Positions 20,146 through 29,520 of a stretch of 64,000 bases of DNA are shown here, in pieces (within the stretch, counting starts at the first letter, position 1; every line of letters begins with the position of its first letter). Below the pieces are notes generated by a model. The model saw only the letters and a list, made by a program, of their open reading frames with translations, was not told the origin of the DNA and did not search any database. The position numbers were made by a program, and so were the translations under genes. The stretch comes from Verrucomicrobiota bacterium (GTDB lineage Bacteria; Verrucomicrobiota; Verrucomicrobiia; Limisphaerales; J093), in NCBI GenBank assembly GCA_029556615.1, contig JAKQDD010000134.1:1-64000 (forward strand), in the 5' to 3' direction.

Positions 20146-21031
20146 TATTAGCGAGGCGCGGAGGCAGGGAGCCCCGCTGCCCCCCACGGTTCCTCTGGAC
20201 GGCATGCTTCATTGGTCTGAGGCGCGCCTCGCCAGGATTCGAAAGCGAGCCGGCAGGCGGCCCCCCGGGAGCCGCCATCTCACACCATTCAAGGCGCGCC
20301 CGGCAGACCTCGTGATCGCCGCCTCGGACGAGCGAATGATAGTGGATCGTCGGCGTCTTCTCCCAGAGGCGGACGCGGAGGAGGTCGCCTTCGTGCACTT
20401 CGTCCACGTAGTTCACGTCAAGCCCGCGCAGGGAGTGTTCGAGGTAGAATCGGTTGGGGTATGCGTCCAGGATCCAGCGGAGGTAACGGCCGCTGCTGAC
20501 GTGCGAGTTCACATCGATGTCCGTGTACCGGACCGAGGTCGAGAAGGCCTCCGCCCACGGCCCATCCTCCGTGAGCTTCTCCGGATTCCGATCGAGGGCC
20601 GGCCTGTCGCGCAGGTGAGCCAGGTGAGGCAGGAGAGTGCCAAGGCGTTGCGGCCGTTTCGAGATCGAATCGAGCACAAGCCAGGCGCTCGAGCCCGCCG
20701 CCACGCGCTGGTCCGCATCATTCACGATCTCGAAATCGCGGAGCGCAAACACGGATTGCGCGGGGCGCGGCCAGGTCCGCAGCGTCACGGAGGCGCCCCA
20801 CCGCGGGTATTCCCGGACCTCGACGCGCAGGCGCGAGAGAACCCAGAACCTGCCTTGGGCGGCCAAGGGTGCGAATCCGACGCCGAGGGCTTCCGCATGG
20901 TCCCAGGCGGCCTCGAGGAAATGCTGGCAGAGGCTCGCCGTCGTGGCGTGATGCGTAAAATCAACGTCCGCCGAGCCCATACCCAGCGATACGACCCAGA
21001 CGGGAGGGTCAGGAGCGGCGGTTGTCATCAT
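20084..21031 (-). CDS. Acyl-ACP thioesterase (double hotdog)
   Basis: VDFTHHATTASLCQHFLEAAWDHAEALG...RFWVLSRLRVEVREYPRWG...VRYTDIDVNSHVSSGRYLRWILDAYP. Confidence 0.8.
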   Translation of the reverse strand: MMTTAAPDPPVWVVSLGMGSADVDFTHHATTASLCQHFLEAAWDHAEALGVGFAPLAAQGRFWVLSRLRVEVREYPRWGASVTLRTWPRPAQSVFALRDFEIVNDADQRVAAGSSAWLVLDSISKRPQRLGTLLPHLAHLRDRPALDRNPEKLTEDGPWAEAFSTSVRYTDIDVNSHVSSGRYLRWILDAYPNRFYLEHSLRGLDVNYVDEVHEGDLLRVRLWEKTPTIHYHSLVRGGDHEVCRARLEWCEMAAPGGPPAGSLSNPGEARLRPMKHAVQRNRGGQRGSLPPRLANIESSTGGGEAWDRTGQCLTC

Positions 21032-21339
21032 CCAGGATCGGTGGCGTGGGCGGTGTAGAGCGGCATTCGTCGTGCCGCGCCGGGTCACGGGCCCGCGCTC
21101 TGAGCGCGGCAGTCGCGTTCCCCCAACGGGGCCTTCGAGGTGTGAGTATACCGGGATCCAGGCCCTCGTGCCAATCCGGGAAAGTCCCGGGCTCAGGCTT
21201 CGAGTGCCCGGTGCACGGCGAACCGGTGAACCGGAGGTGGGTGCTGACCGGCATCCCGGACGGTTTGCGGAAGCCCCCGTGCGCGAACTCGAGGGCTCGT
21301 GCGCCAGATCCCATCGGCACATAAAACCTGAACTCCAGA

Positions 21340-21392
21340 CCTTCAGACTCATAACCTGAAGGTCGCTGGTTCAAATCCAGCCCCCGCAACCA
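21340..21392 (+). tRNA. Truncated tRNA-Met(CAT) 3' fragment, probable att-site remnant
   Basis: CCTTCAGACTCATAACCTGAAGGTCGCTGGTTCAAATCCAGCCCCCGCAACCA has anticodon arm, T arm, acceptor 3' strand and CCA; no matching 5' acceptor strand or D arm upstream. Confidence 0.75.
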
Positions 21393-21807
21393 ATTTAAGT
21401 TGCGCCGCAACGACTTAAGCCGCTGGCCTTCAGCGGCTTTTGCGCTTTCTTGGCACACTTCCTGAATCCTGCCCCTCCCATGTTCCAGTATTCGCCAGAA
21501 ATGACCAGAAAGTCGCAGAACCAAACATTCGCCAAACATTTCGGCGCTGAAAACCGCCTGACGAGCGCAGGTTCAAGTCGCCTGCGAGAACAGGTCGAGA
21601 AGCCCGCCGACTTTCAGGAAGGATAAAACGCCGCCACCGGGGCGCTTCGACAGCGCCTCGCCGGTGCCTCGACGTGAATGATGCGTACAGAAAACGCCCA
21701 GGCAATGCCCTGAATTGGTTTGTAGCGTGCTGGCGTGGACCCAGTGCCCTTGGGCGCGAGCAGCTTGCCGGGATCGTCATCAATGAATACTCTCGCAGGA
21801 GACGGTT

Positions 21808-22650
21808 ATGCCAGACCACGAATATGATCTTGTTGGGCAACGAAGGCTCGCTGACGATGACCTTGCAGAGGCGGCGAAAGCCACAAATGAGTATTCAGTC
21901 AGCCTGATTAACGGGAACAGCCTGGTTGGGTCTGGCACTCTGGTTTCAATCGGCCGTGCCTGTGGCATTCTGACGGCGGACCATGTCTGGCAAGCGGTGA
22001 AGCGGGGTGAAGCAAAGGACCATTTCTGTCTTGTCCTTGGGTCCGAGCTTCAGAGGTTCGAGTATTCATTTCAGGAATGCACACCGGTCATTGTGGGGGA
22101 GTATTCTTCACAGCACGCGGAGGCAGGTCCGGACTTGGCTTTTATCCGTCTCGACAACCTTCTGAAGCTCGGAACCATCAGGAGTCGAAAGTCCTTTTTC
22201 CCTCTTGAAGCCCAGAAGGGGAAGATATTCGATCAGATGCCAGTTGACCGATGTCCGTGGTTGGTGTGGGGCGCCCCTGATGAAAAGTCCCGCCGGTTTT
22301 CGACTGAATCAGGCGAGCCGATATTGAAGCTCACTCACTTCGCAGGGGCGTCCGAGTTCAGTGAAAAGGTCGACCGAGAAGGATTTGACTACGTCAAGGT
22401 GCGAATCCCATCGGGTGACGGCAACTTCCCAAGCCGGTACGGTGGTGTCAGCGGTGGGGGAGTCTGGATTCCGTTTCGGCTCTCAGAAGACCCCAAAGGA
22501 CAGGTCCTGAAGACCAACGTTAGCCTGTTGCTGGCCGGGGTCGCCTATTATGAAATCGAGGAGGAACCACGCTACATGACGCTCCTCCTGCACGGCCCAA
22601 AGTCGGTCTATGGCCGCGTCATTGATGAAGTGCTCCAGCGTTGTCCCTAA
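21808..22650 (+). CDS. Trypsin-like serine peptidase fold protein, phage-edge cargo
   Basis: Ordered His (GILTADHVW), Asp (GPDLAFIRL), Ser (GGVSGGGVW) motifs; opposite strand to phage structural genes. Confidence 0.6.
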   Translation: MPDHEYDLVGQRRLADDDLAEAAKATNEYSVSLINGNSLVGSGTLVSIGRACGILTADHVWQAVKRGEAKDHFCLVLGSELQRFEYSFQECTPVIVGEYSSQHAEAGPDLAFIRLDNLLKLGTIRSRKSFFPLEAQKGKIFDQMPVDRCPWLVWGAPDEKSRRFSTESGEPILKLTHFAGASEFSEKVDREGFDYVKVRIPSGDGNFPSRYGGVSGGGVWIPFRLSEDPKGQVLKTNVSLLLAGVAYYEIEEEPRYMTLLLHGPKSVYGRVIDEVLQRCP

Positions 22651-22719
22651 TGGGCCGCAGCCGTCAACGCTTCATGTTTCAGCACATGACGCTCAGAAGC
22701 AACTCTGCCGTCTTGGGCG

Positions 22720-23265
22720 TTATATTGATCCCTTAATTAGCCCCTTCTCGACCAGGGCGGCGCGGAGTTCGTTCGCCAGCGTGATGACGGTGGCGAGGTC
22801 GGTGGCAGCCGCTTGGTTGGCGTTCGCCCGCTGGGCAGTCGGCGTCGCGCCGTGGAAGCCGACCTTGGCAGCCGTGCCCGCACCGACGGTAATCTCCCAG
22901 GAATAGGACCCCGCGTGGCGCTTCACAGCGCCGTCGGCGACGTTCCAGACCAAGTAGCCGGTCGGGATCGTGCCGCTGGCCGGATCGGCGGTCACTGCCG
23001 CCGCCTTGACCTGCTTCCAGGTGCCCGGCGTGCCGGCTACGGTGCAGACCCATCCTCCGCCCAGCGTGTCGCGCCAGAACTCATCGAAGACGTGCGTTCC
23101 GCTGGTTGGCGGACCGATGACGGTGGTGGGCGAGCCGTTCTGGTAGGTGCCTTCACGCTTGGCGGTGTCGGCAGCCAGGACCTCGAAGTTGTCCTGGACC
23201 AGCGCCATGAAGTTGGCGGCGTTCTCGACATCTTTCAGCCGCGGGTGTGGAGGGATGGTAGCCAT
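22720..23265 (-). CDS. Phage structural protein, unknown
   Basis: Position at distal end of tail module. Confidence 0.5.
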   Translation of the reverse strand: MATIPPHPRLKDVENAANFMALVQDNFEVLAADTAKREGTYQNGSPTTVIGPPTSGTHVFDEFWRDTLGGGWVCTVAGTPGTWKQVKAAAVTADPASGTIPTGYLVWNVADGAVKRHAGSYSWEITVGAGTAAKVGFHGATPTAQRANANQAAATDLATVITLANELRAALVEKGLIKGSI

Positions 23266-23274
23266 AGGATTGGG

Positions 23275-23577
23275 TCAGGGAGTTGGGCGCAAGGATTGAA
23301 CGAGCCGGGTCAAGGCATCGACGGTTTCGGCGACGTTGGTGGCGCCGTGTTGTCCGAGGGCGTCGGTGCCAAAGCTCTGGGTCTTGTCGGTCTGGATGGC
23401 CTTGAGTTTCGAGACCGTCTGGGCACTCGAGAAGAACGCGGTGCCCGTGATGCGCGTAGTGATCGTGCGTTCATTGGGGCTTTCATCAATCTGGGTCACG
23501 CTGAAGCGGGCGCACCCGGCCAGGCCGAGCAAGCCGACGGCGGCAGCGCAGGAGAACTTGAACTGGTTTCGATTCAT
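23275..23577 (-). CDS. Small lipoprotein
   Basis: Lipobox LLGLAGC. Confidence 0.5.
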   Translation of the reverse strand: MNRNQFKFSCAAAVGLLGLAGCARFSVTQIDESPNERTITTRITGTAFFSSAQTVSKLKAIQTDKTQSFGTDALGQHGATNVAETVDALTRLVQSLRPTP

Positions 23578-25886
23578 ACTTTGCGGACGGTGATTTCGTC
23601 ATAGTCGAGGCTGCGAAAGCCTCCGCGCTCGGAGTAAGCGTGAAGGCTGAAATCAGTTTCGCCGCCGAGGTAGGCCACCAGATCGGCGTTGGTGATGGTC
23701 AGTGGACCGGTCGCTGAGTAAACGGCGATCTCGCCCTTGAAGATGCCCGTCGCCCCATAGACCGAGATGAGCGTGCGGCTAGCCTGCGGGGCGAGGTCTT
23801 GCGTGGTGGGCGTGAAGGAGCGGAGGTCGCTGACCGTGTCCCACTCGACCAGGATATTCTGGCCGGTGCTGTAGGTGGGCGCGTAGCCATCGCCGAACAC
23901 GCGCAAGTTGATCGGCGGCGGCGGGCAGTAGGCCCGACGTTGAACCGTGAGCGCAATCGCGGGACAAACCGAAAGGTCGAGTTCATCCTGCAACAGGAAC
24001 GGCTGGACCTTGAAGCGTGCCGTGGCGAGCGACGGGTTCCAGGCCAGTTCGTGCGTCAGCGGCGGGTTCTGGCCGATGACCAAGGCGAACACTTCGGCCC
24101 CGATCAGGTGCGAACGTCGGCGGGTCCCGAACCTCGCCCGCAACACTTTGATCCGGTAACGGCCGGAGGACACCAGCGTGGCGGTGTAGCCGAGCATGAT
24201 CTCATCGCCGACAAACAGGCGCATGGGACCAGCCCGTAGGGCGCTGTCGTAGGCAACCGATTCCAACGTCCGGTCGGGGCTGTCGAACGCCACATCCAGT
24301 TCGGCGGTGCTGTCCTCCCGGAAGACCGTTGCCGGGAACGCGGACTGAAGCGTGCCCCGGAGGGCGAACACGCCACTGCTGCCGACCTGGTCATAGCTGT
24401 TCAGAGAGGCTTCCACGTAGCCGTTGAAGCCGTTGGTGATCCGGTCGCCGCGGGCCACCAGGAACAACACCCAAGGGTCGAACTCGCGCGTGTAGCCGAA
24501 GGGCAACTCGACGATGCGCGTGGCGCTGGGGGCCGATGCGTTAAACGTCTCTTCGGTCAGCGACGGGTCTTCCGAGACGTCAGCCAGGTTGGCGTTCAAG
24601 TAGCCCCGGTCCTCGCGCCAGCGCAGCGTGACCTCGGCGCGTTCAGGAGCGGACTGCGTCTTCTCCAGAACGCGGCAGAGAACGCCGCTCAGATTCGAGG
24701 GCGCATAAGTGAGGTAGAACAGGCTCCCGGCGGCGAGCTGGTCCGCCGAGGACTTCTTCACGCGAAGGGTGCCTTCGATATAGGGCAGCGCCTTTTGCCG
24801 GCAGATCGAAGCGGCGATGAGCCACGCGGTCTTCTGCCGGGTCACCCACGGGCGAGAAACGGACAGCCCCCGCGTCGAACCGACGACGGCGAAGTTGCCC
24901 CGGTCGCGCCAGGACACCGATTCATCGGCGAACTTGCGATCCCGGTTGCGGAACCGGACGAACACTTCGTTATAGGTGTCCCACCAGGAAACGGATTGGA
25001 TGTCCGGCGGCTCGGTCAGGTCGGTGGCGTCGAGTGTCGGTTCACCGCCCGCTGCGCCACGCACCAGGCCGATACCGAACCGGCCCCGGTCGTCATAGGT
25101 CATGTACCCGTCGATGTGGTCGAACAGCGTGGCGAGCGTCTGCTGGAATGACGTGGGACTGGTGATGACGGGCGAGATGCCCAAGCCTTCGGTCCGCAGC
25201 GTCGCCGCCGTGGCGCCCAGCAGGGATTGATTGAGGCGGTCGATGGAAAGCCCGAGGCCGTAGCGGGGCGACTCCCAGAGGTCGCCCAGGACCGCAATGG
25301 GGTTCACGTCATCGCCGATGTCCGCTTCCACCGTCAGCCAGGGGACCGAAGGCTTGCGCCGGCCCTGGATTTCGACGTTGGGGACGTTGGTGCGGTTGCC
25401 CAAGGACCATTCGATGAAGACGGCGTAACACTGGTTGCGATAGGCGGGATGGGAAACTCCCGTCGTAGCTAGTTCGGGGTCCTGGGTCTGCGTGGACGTG
25501 CCCCAATAGAGCCGCAGCGTGCCCCGCCCGCTCATCGTGATGTCGAAGTAATCGGAGGTTGGTCCTCGCGTGACGGGGCCTTCCCAAAGCAGGTCATCAT
25601 CGAGGTAGATGGCATCAAGCCGGTCGATGGGACCCAAACAGAACGCCACGGCGAAGGAGCAGTAGTAGTTGTAGCCGACCGTCTGGGTCTTCTTCCCGAC
25701 CTTCTTTTTGACCTCTTCGGACCGGACATCCCACGGCTCGCTCAGGAAGGTGCCGCCGAGGCGGAATATGCCGGCCACGTAGGGCAGGACGCGGCCCTGC
25801 TCGTGCGTGTCCAGGCGCGAGGTATCCAGGCCCAGCGGCTTGGGCTTCTCGGCGGGCAGGTTGTCGGCGGATGAACCAAAGCTCAT
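23574..25886 (-). CDS. Phage tail tip / host-specificity protein (gpJ-like)
   Basis: MSFGSSADNLPAEKPKPLGLDTSRLDTHEQGRVLPYVAGIFRLGGTFLSEPW; size, order after NlpC/P60 gene. Confidence 0.75.
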   Translation of the reverse strand: MSFGSSADNLPAEKPKPLGLDTSRLDTHEQGRVLPYVAGIFRLGGTFLSEPWDVRSEEVKKKVGKKTQTVGYNYYCSFAVAFCLGPIDRLDAIYLDDDLLWEGPVTRGPTSDYFDITMSGRGTLRLYWGTSTQTQDPELATTGVSHPAYRNQCYAVFIEWSLGNRTNVPNVEIQGRRKPSVPWLTVEADIGDDVNPIAVLGDLWESPRYGLGLSIDRLNQSLLGATAATLRTEGLGISPVITSPTSFQQTLATLFDHIDGYMTYDDRGRFGIGLVRGAAGGEPTLDATDLTEPPDIQSVSWWDTYNEVFVRFRNRDRKFADESVSWRDRGNFAVVGSTRGLSVSRPWVTRQKTAWLIAASICRQKALPYIEGTLRVKKSSADQLAAGSLFYLTYAPSNLSGVLCRVLEKTQSAPERAEVTLRWREDRGYLNANLADVSEDPSLTEETFNASAPSATRIVELPFGYTREFDPWVLFLVARGDRITNGFNGYVEASLNSYDQVGSSGVFALRGTLQSAFPATVFREDSTAELDVAFDSPDRTLESVAYDSALRAGPMRLFVGDEIMLGYTATLVSSGRYRIKVLRARFGTRRRSHLIGAEVFALVIGQNPPLTHELAWNPSLATARFKVQPFLLQDELDLSVCPAIALTVQRRAYCPPPPINLRVFGDGYAPTYSTGQNILVEWDTVSDLRSFTPTTQDLAPQASRTLISVYGATGIFKGEIAVYSATGPLTITNADLVAYLGGETDFSLHAYSERGGFRSLDYDEITVRKV

Positions 25887-25887
25887 A

Positions 25888-26343
25888 TCACAACTCCACA
25901 ACGGGCCGGTAGGTGGCGACCAACCGCCGGCCGTAAGTCGGGTCATCCAGTTGGCCGTACCGCACCCGGCGGCGGGCCAGGGCGTGAATGAACCGGGTTC
26001 CCCCGACGCACACGCCCAGGTGATGAACGCAGCGTCCGAACTGGAAGCAGAACACGTCGCCGACTTCGCCGCCCTGTTCGATCCGCTCGAACTTCGGGCA
26101 GGCATCGAGCCAGTCGAGCAGGACACTGCGCTCAGCGTGCTGGCCGGCGTCGATGGCGTACGCGGGGAACACGTAGCCCTCGATGTGACCGGCTTCGCGA
26201 AATATCTCCGCCCCCAGGTGAACACAATCGACCCCGACGCCCTTGAGGGCGGCGAAGGCGTGGAACGGCGTACCCACCCAGGACTCGATGATGGCCCGCA
26301 GGCGTTCGCGTTCTTCCGGTGTGTTGATGAGTGGGCGAGTCAT
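25888..26343 (-). CDS. NlpC/P60 phage tail peptidase
   Basis: GVGVDCVHLGAEIFREAG Cys motif with GEVGDVFCFQFGRCVHHLGVCVG His motif. Confidence 0.8.
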   Translation of the reverse strand: MTRPLINTPEERERLRAIIESWVGTPFHAFAALKGVGVDCVHLGAEIFREAGHIEGYVFPAYAIDAGQHAERSVLLDWLDACPKFERIEQGGEVGDVFCFQFGRCVHHLGVCVGGTRFIHALARRRVRYGQLDDPTYGRRLVATYRPVVEL

Positions 26344-27800
26344 TTCTTGGAGGCGTCCAGGTTGGGAACTTCCATCGCTTTCAGGGTGAGGTTCTTCAGG
26401 GCGTAGCGGTGTCCGCCGAAGTTGGCGAAGTTGGAGAACTTGGACGCGCAGGTTTCCGGCGTGCCGTCGCAGCCGGGGATCACTTTGCAGGGATCGGAGA
26501 CGGCAGCGTAGAACAGCCGGTGGTTCAACGTCAGGGTGATCTGGCTTTCCGACTCGGCGGTGCTGGCCAGGATGGTGCGCTGCTCAAACTCCGCCCCGGT
26601 CCCCACGGCAATCCAGCCTTCGGCGAACCAGTTGGCCGGCAACCCGGCGAGGGATGAACCCATGATCTGAACCGTGGTCGTGGTGGCGGCGGACGCGAGC
26701 GCGGCGGACTTCTCGAACGCGGCTTGCGATGCGCGGCAGGTGTTCGCCTCGAAGAGCCGGTAGTTGCAGCGGGGTTGCAGGAAGAAGTGCGGCACGGTGC
26801 CGCCGAACACGTCGAGGAAGGAAGCGCACTTGGCGGTGGCGGTCTTGCCCTTCACATCCACCGACAGGACCCGCCCGCGAAAGAGGACATTCTGCGTGGC
26901 CAGGTCGGCGTAGTCGGTCACCAGCACCTCGACATCGAGCGGCATGGCGAGAGCGCACGGGCAGAGTTGGTAGAGCGGGCTTTCCGGTTCGAACTCGGCT
27001 TCGATCTGAAGTTCCTCGCGGTCGCCTTGCGTGCTGTGCGCCAGTTGCGTGTGGGTGATTCGCTTGGCGAGCCAGACGATGTCGCCCTCCTCCTCTTCCA
27101 AGTCCCAGGCAAACGACGTGAAGCGCCAGTGAACGAGCGTGCCGCTGCCGGACGTGGAGAAGTGGTAGAGGTAGATCGGCTTGGTGCCGACTTCATAGGC
27201 CACATATTCGAGCGGCAACTCGACCACGCGCACGAAGCGGACCATCTGCTGTTCGCCGCCGAACTCGCCGCGTTCGGCGTCATCGGCCAGGCGAACATAG
27301 GACAGCGTCACGGCGCGCCAGGTCGAGTCCACCGCCGTCGCGAGCGCGGCGCTCAGGACAACGGTTTCGGTTCCATCGGAGTTGGCCGTGCAGGATTGGA
27401 CCTTGGCGAACTGGGTGGCCGCGCCGGTCTTCATGAACGCCACGTGCAGTTCGGGGTACTGGTTCAGGTTCGCCGCCAACCCCTGTCCCCGAATCTTGAA
27501 TGAACTCGTGCTGATGCCGGCCACGATCTCGAAGGCGGCATTCGGTCCCGGCAGCCAGAACCCGACCAGCCGTCCGTTCAGGTCGGCGAACCAGTCATCA
27601 AAGGCGTCGATGGCGGTTTCGGAATCGAGTTGAACCTGGAACTGCCAGACCTGGATGACGTGCGTTTGGTCGCCCCAGTAGGCTTCCGCGCCGAAGCCCA
27701 GGTCGATCTCGCGCAAGTCATACTCGATGCGAGCGGTCGGGGTCCGCGCCCAGTCAATGGGCCAGTCGAACACGGGGCGGCTGAGGTAGGTGGTAGCCAT
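26340..27800 (-). CDS. Phage tail protein, BR0599/DUF2163-like
   Basis: CKVIPGCDGTPETCASKFSNFANFGGHRYA and FLQPRCNYRLFEANTCRAS Cys pattern. Confidence 0.75.
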   Translation of the reverse strand: MATTYLSRPVFDWPIDWARTPTARIEYDLREIDLGFGAEAYWGDQTHVIQVWQFQVQLDSETAIDAFDDWFADLNGRLVGFWLPGPNAAFEIVAGISTSSFKIRGQGLAANLNQYPELHVAFMKTGAATQFAKVQSCTANSDGTETVVLSAALATAVDSTWRAVTLSYVRLADDAERGEFGGEQQMVRFVRVVELPLEYVAYEVGTKPIYLYHFSTSGSGTLVHWRFTSFAWDLEEEEGDIVWLAKRITHTQLAHSTQGDREELQIEAEFEPESPLYQLCPCALAMPLDVEVLVTDYADLATQNVLFRGRVLSVDVKGKTATAKCASFLDVFGGTVPHFFLQPRCNYRLFEANTCRASQAAFEKSAALASAATTTTVQIMGSSLAGLPANWFAEGWIAVGTGAEFEQRTILASTAESESQITLTLNHRLFYAAVSDPCKVIPGCDGTPETCASKFSNFANFGGHRYALKNLTLKAMEVPNLDASKK

Positions 27801-27805
27801 GACGT

Positions 27806-28552
27806 TCAAGCCCACTTGGCGACAATGATGTCCGACAGGTCGAGGTACTGGCCCGAATGCGTCGCGCCGACCACCACCTGCGTCAGGTTGCCGTTGGTCG
27901 CCTCGCTCACGGCCAGGCTTGCGTAGGTGCGGTTGGTGAAGCCCGCGCCGAGGAAGGTCAGGGCGTTGGCAACCGACAGTGCCTCGCCCGCTTCGATGAA
28001 CTTGGCCTGCGTGCAGGTCGAGCGAGTCTGCCAGGTAGTAGTGCTGGACGACTCCTCATTGAAGATGGCGTCCACCGTCCAGGTCGCGCCCTTGGTGAAG
28101 ACCAGGAAGCAGGCCGTGGCCACACCCAAGACCGGACGCGGCATCCGGTTGGGCGTCCAACCGTCGTGGTAGCGCATGATCCCGGAAACGAGCGTTGTTT
28201 CGGTGGTGTTGATCCGCTTGATGAGGTCGCCGAAGCCGCGCTGGCTCCAGGAACCGATGTACTCGTGCCAGCAGGTGCCATCGCTCTGGCTGGCCCAGGC
28301 AGTCGCGGCAGCGGATCGGGCGAACAGGGCGTGGCCGGTGCTGCTGAAGATGCCGCCGCCGGCCGCCGCCAGACCGAAATGAATGCGGAAGCCGGTCGGC
28401 ACGGCCACGTCGCTACCCATCGACCAGCGCACGCCGACCATGAGTTTGGTCCAGTCGCTGCCGACCTGGATGGGGCGCATGCCGCCTTCCTGGGAAAGGC
28501 GCAGCACCTTGTCGGTCGCGCCCGAGATGGTTCGAGAGATGATTGCTTTCAT
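27806..28552 (-). CDS. Phage tail-associated protein, unknown
   Basis: Overlaps neighbouring tail genes (ATGA at 28549-28552). Confidence 0.5.
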   Translation of the reverse strand: MKAIISRTISGATDKVLRLSQEGGMRPIQVGSDWTKLMVGVRWSMGSDVAVPTGFRIHFGLAAAGGGIFSSTGHALFARSAAATAWASQSDGTCWHEYIGSWSQRGFGDLIKRINTTETTLVSGIMRYHDGWTPNRMPRPVLGVATACFLVFTKGATWTVDAIFNEESSSTTTWQTRSTCTQAKFIEAGEALSVANALTFLGAGFTNRTYASLAVSEATNGNLTQVVVGATHSGQYLDLSDIIVAKWA

Positions 28553-29517
28553 GATTCGGGTTCCCAGGTCCAGCCGCCGGACCATTCATCGCCGCCGTCG
28601 AGCGTTTGGGTGAGCGGGTCCTGGGTTGAGTAGGTTTCAAAGGAGTCATAGGCGGAGTATTCGGGCGGCTGCGCCTCGAAGACCCACGCGCTGGACCAGC
28701 CGCTGCCGCCGTCGTGAACTTGCGTGCTCGGGTCTTGCGGCGTGTAGGTCTCGAAGTAATCGAAGGCGATGACGCCGAACGGACAGACCTCCCAAATCCA
28801 GGCGGCGGTCCAGCCCGCGCCCTTGTCGAGCGTGCTAGTGACGGGATTCTCGAAGGCGTAGCAGTCGAAGCTGTCGCCCGCGCCGGGAATGGTGAGCGGA
28901 ATGGCGCAGTCATCCACTTCCGGCGGGATCAGGGCGAGGTCTTCGCGGGAATGGAGTTGGCGAATTTCAACGGGGACTTGAACGTGCCAGTCGGTCCGCA
29001 CGTCGAGGTCACCGACCTCAAGTCGGCCCAGGATCATCGGCCAGCAGAACCAGCCAGCCGGGTAGGTGCGGGTCAGGACGGCCTCAACGGTGAGCGTGGT
29101 GTCCACCAGGTTCACGATCTGGCGGACTTCCCAGTTCGCATACTCATCAGCGTTCGGGGAGCAGAAGAACAGCGGGTCGCCACTGCCGAATGCCCACGGT
29201 GTGCTGGCGGCGAGCTTCACGGTCTTCGAGCCGGCCAGGGCTTCGGCCAAACGGATGCCCCGGCCCCAGAACGGGACCGCCGCCAAGCCGCTCTTGGCTG
29301 AAGCGCGCAACCGGTCGATCAGCAAGGCCCGTTCGGCGACGTTATAGGGCGAGACGGTGAAGCGCAGGCTGTGGCGACCCTTGGTGCGAACGGCCACGCG
29401 TTCCTCGGAACCGTTCACAGCGCCCGCAATCCCGGTCTCCCAGGTGCGCGTCCATTCGACCCGTTCGGTCCAATCGGGCAGGTGCGGTAGGATGACGTGA
29501 TCGTTAAACGTTTCCAT
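28549..29517 (-). CDS. Phage tail protein with three C-terminal aromatic/acidic repeats
   Basis: Repeats DSFDCYAFENPVTSTLDKGAGWTAAWIWE / DYFETYTPQDPSTQVHDGGSGWSSAWVFE / DSFETYSTQDPLTQTLDGGDEWSGGWTWE. Confidence 0.65.
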   Translation of the reverse strand: METFNDHVILPHLPDWTERVEWTRTWETGIAGAVNGSEERVAVRTKGRHSLRFTVSPYNVAERALLIDRLRASAKSGLAAVPFWGRGIRLAEALAGSKTVKLAASTPWAFGSGDPLFFCSPNADEYANWEVRQIVNLVDTTLTVEAVLTRTYPAGWFCWPMILGRLEVGDLDVRTDWHVQVPVEIRQLHSREDLALIPPEVDDCAIPLTIPGAGDSFDCYAFENPVTSTLDKGAGWTAAWIWEVCPFGVIAFDYFETYTPQDPSTQVHDGGSGWSSAWVFEAQPPEYSAYDSFETYSTQDPLTQTLDGGDEWSGGWTWEPES

Positions 29518-29520
29518 GCG

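Noticed and set aside
21009-21539. ORF containing GLDLNQRPSGYESEG
   Set aside because: Spurious ORF translating antisense through the tRNA-Met fragment.
21430-21840. Possible integrase remnant next to the tRNA fragment
   Set aside because: No recognisable tyrosine recombinase motifs (R..H.RH or Y) could be read in any frame.
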